A stretch of DNA of 64,000 bases from Sophora flavescens (Eukaryota > Streptophyta > Magnoliopsida > Fabales > Fabaceae). Position numbers and translations under genes: made by a program. The notes under the pieces were generated by a model. That model saw nothing but the letters and a program-made list of their open reading frames with translations. It searched no databases and was not told the DNA's origin. Of this stretch, positions 45,469-55,212 are shown one piece after another. The stretch's first letter is position 1; each line of letters opens with the position of its first letter. The stretch is taken from assembly GCA_030762895.1 (NCBI GenBank), contig CM061070.1, positions 79,041,291 to 79,105,290 on the forward strand, written 5' to 3'.

Positions 45469-45605
45469 AAAATTAGAAAACGAAAATTGAAAATTAGGAA
45501 CAAAAAAACGATAAATTTTCTGCTGCTTGGGGGGGATTAGAGTGGAATAATTGAAGAAAATTGGTAGTGGTGAGGCGATGATAGAAACAAGCTACGAGGA
45601 GTAGG

Positions 45606-45726
45606 AGGGTTTAAATAGGTTGAGAGAGTGAGAGGAAGGGAACAAGTAACAACAGCGAAACCCTAATTTCGCATTGTATAGGAAATTACGTTTTTATCCT
45701 TTACTCGTTTTGTGGATAGAGCCCAT
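45606..45726 (-). promoter_or_regulatory. Promoter-like region of the snoRNA unit
   Basis: Reading the minus strand toward the snoRNAs, a site II motif TGGGC (+ strand 45721-45725) is followed by a telo box (aaaccctaa, + strand 45658-45666) and a TATA-like TATTTAAA (+ strand 45610-45617). The spacing puts transcription start near 45580. Site II and telo boxes together are known from promoters of plant ribosomal protein and snoRNA genes. Confidence 0.6.
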
Positions 45727-46280
45727 ATGGATATAATGCCAAGGGTGCTTCTTTTTACACCACAATTTTTTCTCATACACCACAAATTTTTAAAAACAAT
45801 TGGATATACCTAAAATACTCCCAACCATCTTACATCACTCCCTCCCCTCTTCTTCCTCTTTCCCTCTTCTCTCTTCTCACCCCGCGCAATCCTTTGTACT
45901 CATTTCGGACTTAATTATAAATAAAATTAATTAATTTTATATTTATTAAGGAAGTTAGTTAATCTAGTTTAATTATTTTGATTTATGTAAAAAAAATTAG
46001 TTATAATTACAAAACCACTTTTTAATTATCTCAAGAGTGTGTAATATTCTTAAAAAAATAATAGATAATTTGATTTAATTGGTTGATTTTCTTATTTTTA
46101 AAACACTAACATTAAATAGAATTGAATTCGTTAAATTTTACTTATATTTCGATCCATAAAATATAGGTAATTTTTTTTTTATTATAATTGAATCCAGAAA
46201 CAGTCCGACAGAAGATGGGATTGTTGCTAGAGAATATGATGGATTAGAGTGAAAGGAGGAAGTGGTTGACAGATACATAG
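45727..46280. other. Intergenic region
   Basis: No gene. A segment ttttacaccacaattttttc (45754) followed by acaccacaaatttttaaaaa resembles in part, as complement, the sequence near 48835. Confidence 0.45.
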
Positions 46281-46603
46281 GGTGCGTTTGGGTAAACAAC
46301 TTAATTAAGAGCTTATCACATAAGACCTTATCGCATGAGAGCTTATGCCATAAGTGCTTAAAGAAAGAAAAAGAAAGAAAGGGGCATGAGAGGATTCGAA
46401 TAGTGAAAAACACGGAGAGGGTGTTTAGTGCATAAGCTCTTATGATAATTCCATGTTCTCCTAAAGTGACTTGTGAAAATAAGTCAAAAACTCCTTATGG
46501 GATGGCATAAGTTATTTTTATAAGCTCTGTCAAACACACTGCATAAGAGCTTATGTCATCAGATAAGTCAAAAGGAGCTTAAATAAGCTCTTCCAAACGC
46601 ACC
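46281..46603. mobile_element. MITE with GGTGCGTTTGG ends
   Basis: The ends GGTGCGTTTGG (46281-46291) and CCAAACGCACC (46593-46603) are perfect inverted repeats. The interior has repeated gagcttat and ataagctct motifs in both orientations. A clean target duplication was not seen. The element at 51343-51553 has similar ends and interior. Confidence 0.75.
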
Positions 46604-46807
46604 TTTGAATGTTCCAACAATAATAATAGCACAAGGATTGCCACTGTTTCTTGATTTCTTCCCTTCCGAGGTGCCATTTATCTACAACCCCTGTCAGTGT
46701 CTTCCTCTTTTCCTTACTGCCATGTCCGTGTGCTTATTTTATATTAATTGTTTAAGTCTCATGTTAGTTGAGTATATGAGTTTAAAATCATTTATAATAA
46801 TTTGGAC
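46604..46807. other. Spacer
   Basis: No gene recognised between the MITE and the TRIM. Confidence 0.4.
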
Positions 46808-47034
46808 ATTGGATGGAGCTAGCTCATAGAATGAGGAATGTCCAAGTTATTATAAAGTTTGCAAGACTGGACATATGTGGGTGACCCAACATCGTGGGAG
46901 GCTCTGATACCATGTTAGAATAATCGGGCCTAACTCCACTCTAAAAGCTAGCTCATAGAGAAAGGGATATCCAAGTTATTATAAATGATTCTAGGATCAT
47001 ATATTCAACAAATATGGGACTTACACTCTTAACA
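46808..47034 (-). mobile_element. TRIM-type miniature LTR retroelement (minus strand)
   Basis: A 122-bp LTR lies at 46913-47034, with ends TGTTAG and CTTAACA. On the minus strand it is followed at once by TGGTATCAGAGC (+ strand 46901-46912), the standard primer-binding site for initiator methionine tRNA. A diverged second LTR piece is at about 46808-46860 (agctagctcatagaatgagg against agctagctcatagagaaagg). The internal part is only about 40-50 bases and codes for nothing. These features define a terminal-repeat retrotransposon in miniature, here with a decayed 3' LTR. Confidence 0.8.
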
Positions 47035-47298
47035 TTTTAGAACTTCAACAAAGAAATTGGCCAAATTTGGGACATTTTCCCTTACACCCATTTCAGTTTC
47101 ATGCCCAGGATTGCTTTTTTTGTCAGCATTTACCTTAACAAATGTTAACTTGATGCGATTTCTTCTTCATTGTTCTGAGACCACTGACTGGAAACAATTT
47201 TGCAAATTTTTTTTTTTTTTTTTTTTAGGGGATCGTAAGTTTGCGCTTTTAAAACATTTGGAACGTAGTAGCAGCCTGAGAAGTGTTTCCCCCAAAAA
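47035..47298. other. Spacer
   Basis: No gene. A T run lies at about 47209-47226. Confidence 0.4.
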
Positions 47299-47416
47299 AT
47301 ATGGCTTTGAGTTTAGAGGTAATACAAGGATTGTTGAATGGGTGGGGTGTTGATGGTTAATATGGCTTTGAGTTTAGAGGTAATACAAGGATTGTTGAAT
47401 GGGTTGGGTGTTAATG
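47299..47416. repeat. 62-bp tandem duplication
   Basis: The sequence atatggctttgagtttagag plus the following 35 bases occurs at 47299 and again at about 47361, with two or three differences (gggtggggtgttg and gggttgggtgtta). Confidence 0.85.
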
Positions 47417-48555
47417 GATTGGAATAGAATATAATAGAATGGAGCGGAATATAATAGAATAAAAATTATGTTTCATGGTTTGGATATCCATTCGAGGAGC
47501 GGATGAAATGAAATGAGTTATAATTTTTTTATTTCTTTATTACTCTTAGTTTGAAAATACTAATATTTTATTGATTATACCTTAATAAAAGTAAGACAAT
47601 TATTAACAACAATAGTGTTGTTTGAACATCCCATTTACGACACCTCCGGCGACACCTAAATATTTGGTTAATCACGTACAAATATTTGGTTAATTCAGTT
47701 CATTATATGGTTAATGGGTCATCTAAAGCTTATTTTCCACAACCATGTGAATATTTGGTTAATCACATATAAATATCTGATTAATTCAGTTCTTTATATA
47801 ATTAATGGGTCATCATGAATTAATCAAATATTTGCACGTGATTAATCATATAATGAACTGAATTAATTAAATATTTACACGTGATTAACCAAATATTTAG
47901 ATGTCGCTGGAGGTGTCCCAAATGAGATGTTCAAAAAACATTTCTCTATTAACAAATGTGTGCACGTTAAATTAAATTAAATAAGAATAAAGGTTATATA
48001 GATAAATCTGTATTATTCATAAGAATAAGAATAAAAAATAATAATAAGCAAAATCTAAAAAAATAACCAAAACAATGAATCACCAACGACATCAGCAACT
48101 TGGAAGAGAAAAAAAAAGTCCAGGATTTTGTGACTCACGTAATTCATGAAATAAAGAAATTAATTTAGAAAGAAAGAAAGATAAATTTATATTAGCAAAG
48201 CTGCAGTGACGATTGATGATTGCATGCGTGTTGGGAGCTGGTCCTATCTTCAGATGGCGGAGCAGATGGATGAGAGAGTGGCAGCGGTAGGATTGAAAAG
48301 GAAAGGTCATGGAGTGATAACGGAGCAGCGTGAGGATAAAACGATAATTTTATAATTTTATAAAGTTTTATTTTTTGTTCTATTCCATTCCGTCTAAATT
48401 GGAAGGGAATAAAAATGAAGGTAGATAATAGAATAGGATGGAATATGTTTCATTGCTTTCCATTCTCTTTTATTCAATCCAAACAATGAAGCATCATATC
48501 ATTTTTTTCTATTCCATCCCATTTCATCCATTTCTATCAATGCAAACATACTCTA
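47417..48555. mobile_element. Outer inverted-repeat element with nested MITE
   Basis: The left part (ggattggaatagaatataat, tttcatggtttggatatcca) and the right part (ttccattctcttttattcaa, tccaaacaatgaagcatcat, catttctatcaatg) are diverged inverted copies of ggaatagaat-type sequence. A second element at 47620-47939 lies inside. No coding potential. The ends are approximate. Confidence 0.5.
47620..47939. mobile_element. Nested MITE with about 58-bp inverted ends
   Basis: The left end gtttgaacatcccatttacg, then acacctccggcgacacctaa, matches the complement of the right end (tgtcgctggaggtgtcccaa, atgagatgttcaaaaaac). The interior repeats the aatatttggttaatcacg motif in both orientations. The target duplication is not clear. 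Confidence 0.75.
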
Positions 48556-49046
48556 ACACAGTGTTTGGATGGGGTATTTCAAAATTTCAAGGAATTTGAA
48601 ATACCCCATAAAATCCCTTTATTTTTAAAATCCTTCATATTTAATATCCAAACAAAATATTTTAGAGTGAAGTATTTTAATTATCCTCTTAAAATACTTT
48701 ACCGTCTATAAATATCCCATCCAAACACACCATAAAGGAAGAAGAAGAGGGGAGGGGAGTGGGGTGTATAATGTATTAAAATAAACGGGGGGTAGTTTAG
48801 AAATATCAAAATATTTCTAAAATATTTGTGGTCTATGAGAAAAGTTTTTAGTGTAAAAAGCAACACTCTAATACCAATGACTAGATGTTGGGCCTTATAT
48901 TCTTAGAATTTAGCCCATGAATCTACCAGCTAGTTTTTTTTATTAATATTTAATACAATTCGAAGACTTAACGTAATCAAAACAAAAAAATTGGCAAAAC
49001 AAAACAAAAAATAAAAAACTTGTTTGTTAAGAGTGTTTTGTAAAAA
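48556..49046. other. Spacer with MITE-like edges
   Basis: No gene. 48555-48735 carries an inverted pair (gtgtttggatggggtatttc at about 48562 and gaatatcccatccaaacaca-like sequence at about 48712), a probable small fold-back MITE of about 170 bp. Confidence 0.55.
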
Positions 49047-49055
49047 TTGATTTTA

Positions 49056-49349
49056 GGTTAAAGTAATATTTTGGTCCCTATATGTGACATGAATTTTCGA
49101 TTTGATCCATATACATAAAAATTATTAAAATGATCCTTATACGTACAAAAAGTCTCCATTTGGTCCATGCCGTACAAAATTTTAGGGACTGATTTAATAA
49201 TTTTTTGCTTGTATAGAGACCAAATAGGTAATGTATATGGACCAAATGGAGACTTTTTGTAAGTATAAGGACCATTTTAATAATTTTTATGTATAGGGAC
49301 CAAATCAAGAATTCATATCATGTATAGGGACCAAATTATTACTTTAACC
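49056..49349. mobile_element. MULE-type MITE (294 bp)
   Basis: The ends GGTTAAAGTAATATTTTGGT and its complement at the right border make inverted repeats of about 40 bp. A perfect 9-bp duplication, ttgatttta, lies at 49047-49055 and 49350-49358. The ends resemble those at 6396-6709 (the shared tail is attttggtccct). The interior repeats aggaccattttaataatttt in both orientations. Confidence 0.93.
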
Positions 49350-49358
49350 TTGATTTTA

Positions 49359-51342
49359 TAAACAATATCTGTTTTTAAGTTTTAAAAAACAAAATTAGAG
49401 AACATGCTGGAGTTTGTTTTTATCTGATTGTCTAGTTTTTGTTCCCAAAACAATGAAAGATATAGAGAATACCAAATTTTAAATAATGGCAATTGGGTAA
49501 TATATGTGAAAAAACTAAAAACACACAACTCCTCTTTTCCCTTTCTCCCTCCCTCTTCTTCTTCCTAGTTTTTTATTAATATCTAATACAATTTGAAGAC
49601 TTAATGTAACCAAAACAAAAGGGCTGAATTGTATTTTTGTTCCCCCAACTTTAGTTCATATGTGATTTTGGTACTTATTATTTTTTTCGAGCAGATTTAG
49701 TCGCTCAATTTTTTGAAAGTTGCAAAATTAGTCATTCCATCCAATTTCCATCAATCTGTGTCCAATAGGCCTAGTGCCAGATTGCAAGTTCACTGGATTT
49801 ATTATATTAAATTATTATTATATTTTAAATTATTATCACACTCACTTGGTCTTCTTTCTCTGTAACCAAACCCCGGTGTTTTTATGACTTAAATCTCATC
49901 TGTTTTGGTTCGTGGTGTCTCTAACTCTCTATTACTTCTCCTCCTCTAATTTAAAATCTAGTGAGAGTTATAGTTGGAGATCGAGATGATGAGAATTATG
50001 CGCGAACAAACGAGTGACGCTAGCAGATTGCACCCAGAAACAACAACCACTGCTTACACCACCACACTCTCTTCTTTAAAATGGTAACATTAGAACTCTC
50101 TCACCATCACCATCATCATCATTCATAATAACTCTACAATGCCATTGCCAAAGTCCAATTCCAAAAACAAACCTCTCCATGCCTCTCTTATGGCTGCCTC
50201 TTCCTTGGAGGAGCATTCTCTGCTCTTCTTCTCAATGTGCAATATTGATATATGACTGTGTAAAGGTGCCTAAACTTGTTGCAACAAAAGGAATTTGCCC
50301 AGGTGCTTTGTACTTTATGCTTTATGTACTTGAGTAAGAATTTTTTGATTTGAAAATGCTAAGGAATATGCTTGACTTTTGAATGAGAGTACAGAGATGC
50401 ACTTTCGAACACTTTGTTGGGTCATACGTATTTTCATAGTAAGTTGCTACTAGATTGCCAGTCAAATGCATTTTCTAAGTAAACACAGACGCATTTGTCA
50501 TACGTGTTGTCTTACTAAAATGCATTTGTTTTGTATCTTGCACACTTAATATACATATTAGTAGATTTCAAAAGGTTCAATTAAAATCATTCTTTGTTTG
50601 AATTCATCAAAATTAGAGATGTCAAAAACTTTTAGACTTAACATCATCTACCACTGATGTATCCATTAACCAAATTCAATACGTCATTAATCACGATTTT
50701 GAACGTCATTAACCATGTGTCGATTGTTGCCATTAACCAGATGTCGATTTTTGGGTACAAATACTCACATTTTATATCAAACCATTTATGCTTATCACAA
50801 CTACTAGAAGATAAACTCCTTATAATTTAGAAAGGCTTATTGTTAGCAAAATCAAAGGTCAAGTGTTTCAGTACAATCCAAGTGAAAACTACACTACTCA
50901 AGACATGAAGCATTTTTTATTACCTAGAAGAGCTTTTTCCAATTCATTCAATCCTAGAATTGTTCTCTAAATCAGCGTATTTTGGAGATTAAAAAGAAAA
51001 CAAAGCATTAACACTTGATTAAAAATAACAACAACAAAAAAATGTGGAAGAAAAACACTAACAGGTACAAAACTAAAATTCACAAGTTGAGTTGAGAAAT
51101 TGGAAATGAAGTAGATGCGTGGCGAAAATCATCGGCATCGAGGTCTCATTAGGCAATAGAAGCTACCCTCCAAATGGAAATCCCAGCTTTTCTGTTCTTT
51201 CGGAACTTCAATTTATCCGAAGCACGAAAGGTGGGGGGTAAGAGAACTGGGATTGTGAAAGAGGCATCTCACTGGCAACCAGTCTCTGTCCCTAGCCTCT
51301 TCAATTTGGGGGTTGTGTGGGTTACGGGATCAAAAACTTCGA
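49359..51342. other. Intergenic region, no gene recognised
   Basis: 49628-49790 has another tgtatttttgttccc and ttttggtacttatt segment of the kind found near MULE-type MITE ends. A reading around 50125-50250 (a short hydrophobic stretch SYGCLFLGGAFSALLL) is not supported by start, stop or splice context. 51174-51383 is an open frame without a recognisable domain. Confidence 0.45.
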
Positions 51343-51553
51343 GGTTGCGTTTGGGTATACAATTTATTTTAGCACTTATGTAATAAGCTCTTTTTTAAAT
51401 AAGTTAAAAACAACTTATTTTCATAAGTTTCTCTTACAAGCTTACAGAAATAAACTAAAAAAAAACTTAGAAAAATATCATAAACCATTTTAATAAACTA
51501 TTTACTTATGTTTATTATTATAAGTTCTCTGTAAGTTTTTTCAAATGCACCCA
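51343..51553. mobile_element. MITE related to 46281-46603
   Basis: It begins ggttgcgtttgggtatacaa and ends tcaaatgcaccc, imperfect inverted repeats like the GGTGCGTTTGG ends. The interior has the acttatgtaataagctc and cttacaagcttac type motifs of that family. Confidence 0.6.
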
Positions 51554-51977
51554 CCCTAAGTGAGTTAAGTAAAATATGGCTAAATTTAGACCCATGCTTC
51601 GGGCCTAAGCCCATTTTCTGACGAGAAATATAGAAGCGAGTCACCAGGTCACAACTTGATTTGAAAACCCAAACTCAGAAGCTTGGCGTGGCATGGTTCT
51701 GCTCTCTGCAACCACTTGGTCGATCTTCACTGAATCCCCAACTAAAACCCTTACAAATAGAAGAAATCCAGTTACCCACCGAAAAAGATAGAAAAATTTT
51801 CACTTTGATTTCAATGAAAGCGAGTTTCTCTGGAACTCTTAACCCAAATGGAGAAGCGAACCCAGGTTCGGTGCCCGGAAAACGAAGAGCTGGCGTCGTA
51901 CATGTGGAGTAAATGGAAGGAAATTGCGGAGCAACCAAAAGGGGTTTCGGATAACATTGAAATGACACTTTCTAAGG

Positions 51978-52440
51978 TTATGTTTGATAGTTTGGAGAGG
52001 ATGAACTGAAATGATTAATAATAGAGTGGTTTAAAGTGGAGTAGAGTTGAGTGGTAAAAGGATAAAATTTTATTGTTTGGGAGTCGTGAAGGAATTAAGG
52101 GGCATCCTACTCGGAAATCACAATGATAAGTAATGGAGTGGAATGAATTAAAAATTTTATTTTCAACAGTATCTTTTTTTTATGTTTCATTGCACATATC
52201 AATATTTTGTTTAGAATGGTTTAAATTGTAAATTTATATTTAATAATAAAAAAATGGAAGTGTTACATCCTAAACCTCAAATTGGAGGGTATGAAAAATA
52301 GAGGCTTTGGATGGTTTGCAGTAGTTTGGCTTGTCATCCCTAACCATTTCCACTCTATTGTTTAAAAAATTCCCAAACAAAAAGTGAAGGGATCTTTACC
52401 ATTCTACTCTATTACTTACCATCCCATCCTCCCTTACATA
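51978..52440. mobile_element. MITE inserted in MUS81-like exon 1
   Basis: The element splits the coding sequence between TLSK and the NVCNS segment. The bases ctaagg are present on both sides (51972-51977 and 52441-52446), with a one-mismatch match if eight bases are counted. The ends read ttatgtttgatag and tcccttacata. It shares most of its interior with 15176-15585. No coding capacity. Confidence 0.85.
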
Positions 52441-52699
52441 CTAAGGCCCACTTTAATGTTTGTAACTCCAAAAACTCAATTCGAACCATCAAAGATTTCT
52501 CTCAGGTCAAGTATGTATTCATTATTTTTTTCTACAATCAATTTGTTTTGCTTGATAACTATCCCGAATTTCATTTTTTGCTTTTTTAGTTGCATTTGTG
52601 TAATTTGAATGCTCGAACTTTAGTGTAAAAAGGGTTGTTGGATGTTTACTGATTGGTTGATGCGAGTGTGAGCTCTTTTATTGATAGAGCAACCCAAGT

Positions 52700-52935
52700 T
52701 ACTCACTGATATGTTTGAGAGTTTTGAAGGGGATGGAGGGGAATGCTTAGTAATAGAGTGGAGTGGAAAAGTTCCTTAAGTAATGGAGTGGAATGATTAA
52801 AAATGATAACCGAAATCACTCTATCATACTCAAACCCTCCAATTTGGAGGGTTAGGGATCTCTCTTCATTCACAAATAATGGATTAATACCTTTTTATCA
52901 CTTCACTCTACACCCATCTATCCAAACATAAGAAA
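52700..52935. mobile_element. Short MITE in intron 1 of the MUS81-like relic
   Basis: The segment begins tatgtttgagagttttgaag and ends cacccatctatccaaacata, imperfect inverted ends of the same kind as the exon 1 MITE. Interior motifs such as aatagagtggagtgga and taatggagtggaatgatt match that family. It appears to be a shorter relative. Confidence 0.6.
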
Positions 52936-53695
52936 AGATATCGTTCTTAATTTAATCCCTAAGAAATAAAATAAAAAATCCTAATTTGATTGCTCAAAAT
53001 CTGAAATATCGGCATGTGTCCCGGGAATTTGAGATTCTTAAGAACAAAGTTAAGTTTCTTTATGATTTTTTCATTTCTCATGACTAAATTGATGAGCACA
53101 TTTTTCCTCATGCACGAAAATTGGTCATTCTTATTGATGTGTTTGTAAACTGATATGGAAGGAGGTGAGCTTTTCTCCCACGTTCTATTTGTTTTACTTG
53201 AGAATTTTCCAGATATTTTTCTTAGTGATACAATTATCCCCATTTTGATATATCTGGACCTTGAGAGCTTGAACTTTTTAGTCTAAAAGGGTTGTTAGGG
53301 TGGGTGTTTACTTAATACTTACACGTGTTTGTAACATGACAAGGGTGAGGTGAAGGATAAAGTAAGGTTTTTTATTTTAGGTTTTGTACTAATTTAACGG
53401 GGTTCTTTTTTATTTTTGAAATTTGAAGGGGTGTGAGAAAAATGATTCTGAAGCTCATGTAGGGTTCTTTGGGATTGGTTCAGGAGGTTTTGAACCAGAT
53501 GACTTGACCAAAAAGGGTATGTCTGGTGCTTTGTAGTTTTTTTTTTTCATCTTCAATAGGCTTTACATTTTTTGGTCCATAGTTGTGTCTAATTTTTTTT
53601 GTCTGCAATCTTATAGGAAAGAAAACTAAAGGAACCAAGCGCTACTTGCCTCAAAGGAACTCTGTGGCTTATGCATTGTTAATAACCCTTTACAG

Positions 53696-54696
53696 GTATA
53701 TAAATATGCATTACTGATGTACATTTTTATTGTTTATATATGTTATGTTATGTTATGGAAGAAGTTATCAAAGAAGGTTGGAATGTTGCAAAAACAACCT
53801 TCATCACCGACATATGTGACAAACTTTCAAAGCTATGGAAGTCTTTGGGTCAATGGAGAATTGTAGATGATGATGAGATTCAAGTCTCAAGTATGCTTCC
53901 GTGAAGAATATCTCCACCCATGATCAAGAGTGAAGACATGAAAAGTGTTTTGATGATGATTTAAATGATTGAAGTTGATGTAATCGTTTTGAAGTTTTAT
54001 GTTTGCTTTTTTAGGATTTTGATGTAAATTATAAGGTCACGATTAAATTTTTGGTTAAAAATTCAGACGAAACCCGATCTGCATTTTCACTGACAGTAAA
54101 AGTTTACTGTTCAGAAAATCTATTTTTGACTCGTAAACGAAACAGTTAAGGTTTATATCGTATTTGCAACGATATTGTTTTTTTGAAAATTTTCGCATAA
54201 AAATAAAATATTATATTTTATATGGGCGAAAACTTCAAAATAACTTACGTAAAATCTAAGTCGGGTAAACTTGGATAAGTTTTCAGAGGTTTTGTTTTGT
54301 ATTTGTTGTTTCACAGAACGAAAATGTTGTAAAGAATAAAAGTGAACCTAGTAACCTAGACGTCGAGATTCTAGTATTCTGTTAACACGTGGATCATGGA
54401 TCCGTGTTAGTGGACTTTGTGTCCTGTAAAATTTGTTGTGGATTGTGTGTCCTGTAATTGATATGGTGAATGTTGTATCCCATATCCGCGAGATTGAGAT
54501 TGGTGCATCGATTTAGGGCTTCGTAATTGAGCACTCGGATCGTGTGTCCTGTGTTTTTGAAACTTGAAAATGACTTAATATTAAATTAAGCAAGGTCGTG
54601 AGCCTTTGAACCTCGACAAGGGAAGAATGAAACGAAAAAAGAAAATGAGACGAGAATAAAAGTTTTTACATGCATCATTTGGCAGACGTGCCTATG
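53696..54696. other. Non-coding sequence after the MUS81-like relic
   Basis: Homology to MUS81 stops at the exon 3 donor. A 49-codon frame at 53757-53906 (EEVIKEGWNVAKTTFITDIC) has no recognised family. The rest is AT-rich, with repeated gtgtcctgt phrases at 54420-54560. Confidence 0.4.
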
Positions 54697-54900
54697 TTGA
54701 CCATTGTGTCATAAGTTGTAGATCATTGTGTCTTGTGTGCTGGCCAATGTAACTTATGGACAATGTTTCCATGTATCGCGATTACCATTGTGTCCTGTGT
54801 GTTGACCAATGTGTTTTATGGACAATGTTTCCATTCATCGCAATGACCATTGTGTCCTATGTGCTGGCCAATGTGTCATATATTTGTTGGACATTGTTTT
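54697..54900. repeat. Diverged tandem repeats of about 70 bp
   Basis: The phrases gaccattgtgtcctgtgtg, ctggccaatgtgt and tatggacaatgtttccat recur about three times with substitutions. An open frame on the plus strand across it is a by-product. Confidence 0.7.
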
Positions 54901-55212
54901 CTTTCGTTGACAATGGGCCATGTAAAGAGCTTGATCTGCTCAAACGAAAAGAAGTTCTGGGATCTCCAGAGATTAGATATCAAATTAGAGCCTGAATATT
55001 GAAGTGTCATGTATTTTTACAAAATCGGGATGATTGTCGGGTATGAATCCCGTTGACAAATTATTATGTTGTTTTGGATAATTTTCCATATGTTATGAAT
55101 CTTATGTATATGTTGTTTTTGTATGTCGCGTATGTGGTTATCTAATCAAAACTCATATATTGGTATCTCACCCTTGCATGTTTTCTTGTTTTTTCTCTAC
55201 TGTGTGGTATGT
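54901..55212. other. Left flank of the SIRE-like element
   Basis: No gene. The bases just before the LTR are gtatgt; the matching target duplication would lie beyond the right edge of the window and cannot be checked. Confidence 0.4.

Larger units (their letters stand above)
51848..53695 (+). pseudogene. MUS81-like endonuclease pseudogene, 5' part
   Basis: Exon 1 starts at ATG 51848 with RCPENEELASYMWSKWKEIA and EQPKGVSDNIEMTLSK. A MITE interrupts it (51978-52440), and it resumes with NVCNSKNSIRTIKDFSQVK up to the donor at 52511. Exon 2 (53429-53516) gives GVRKMILKLM, a TAG stop, then after a one-base shift GSGGFEPDDLTKKG. Exon 3 (53617-53695) gives KKTKGTKRYLPQRNSVAYAL and LITLYR, ending at a donor (gtatat). 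The order and wording match the N-terminal HhH region and start of plant MUS81. The family is the structure-specific nuclease that works with EME1 on recombination intermediates. The nuclease domain is absent, so the copy is not functional. Confidence 0.85.

Noticed and set aside
50125..50250. Possible membrane protein exon
   Set aside because: Only a short hydrophobic stretch, with frame breaks and no start or splice support.
53757..53906. 49-codon frame after the MUS81-like relic as a retroelement or exon
   Set aside because: It is short, has no match I can defend, and has no splice connection to exon 3.
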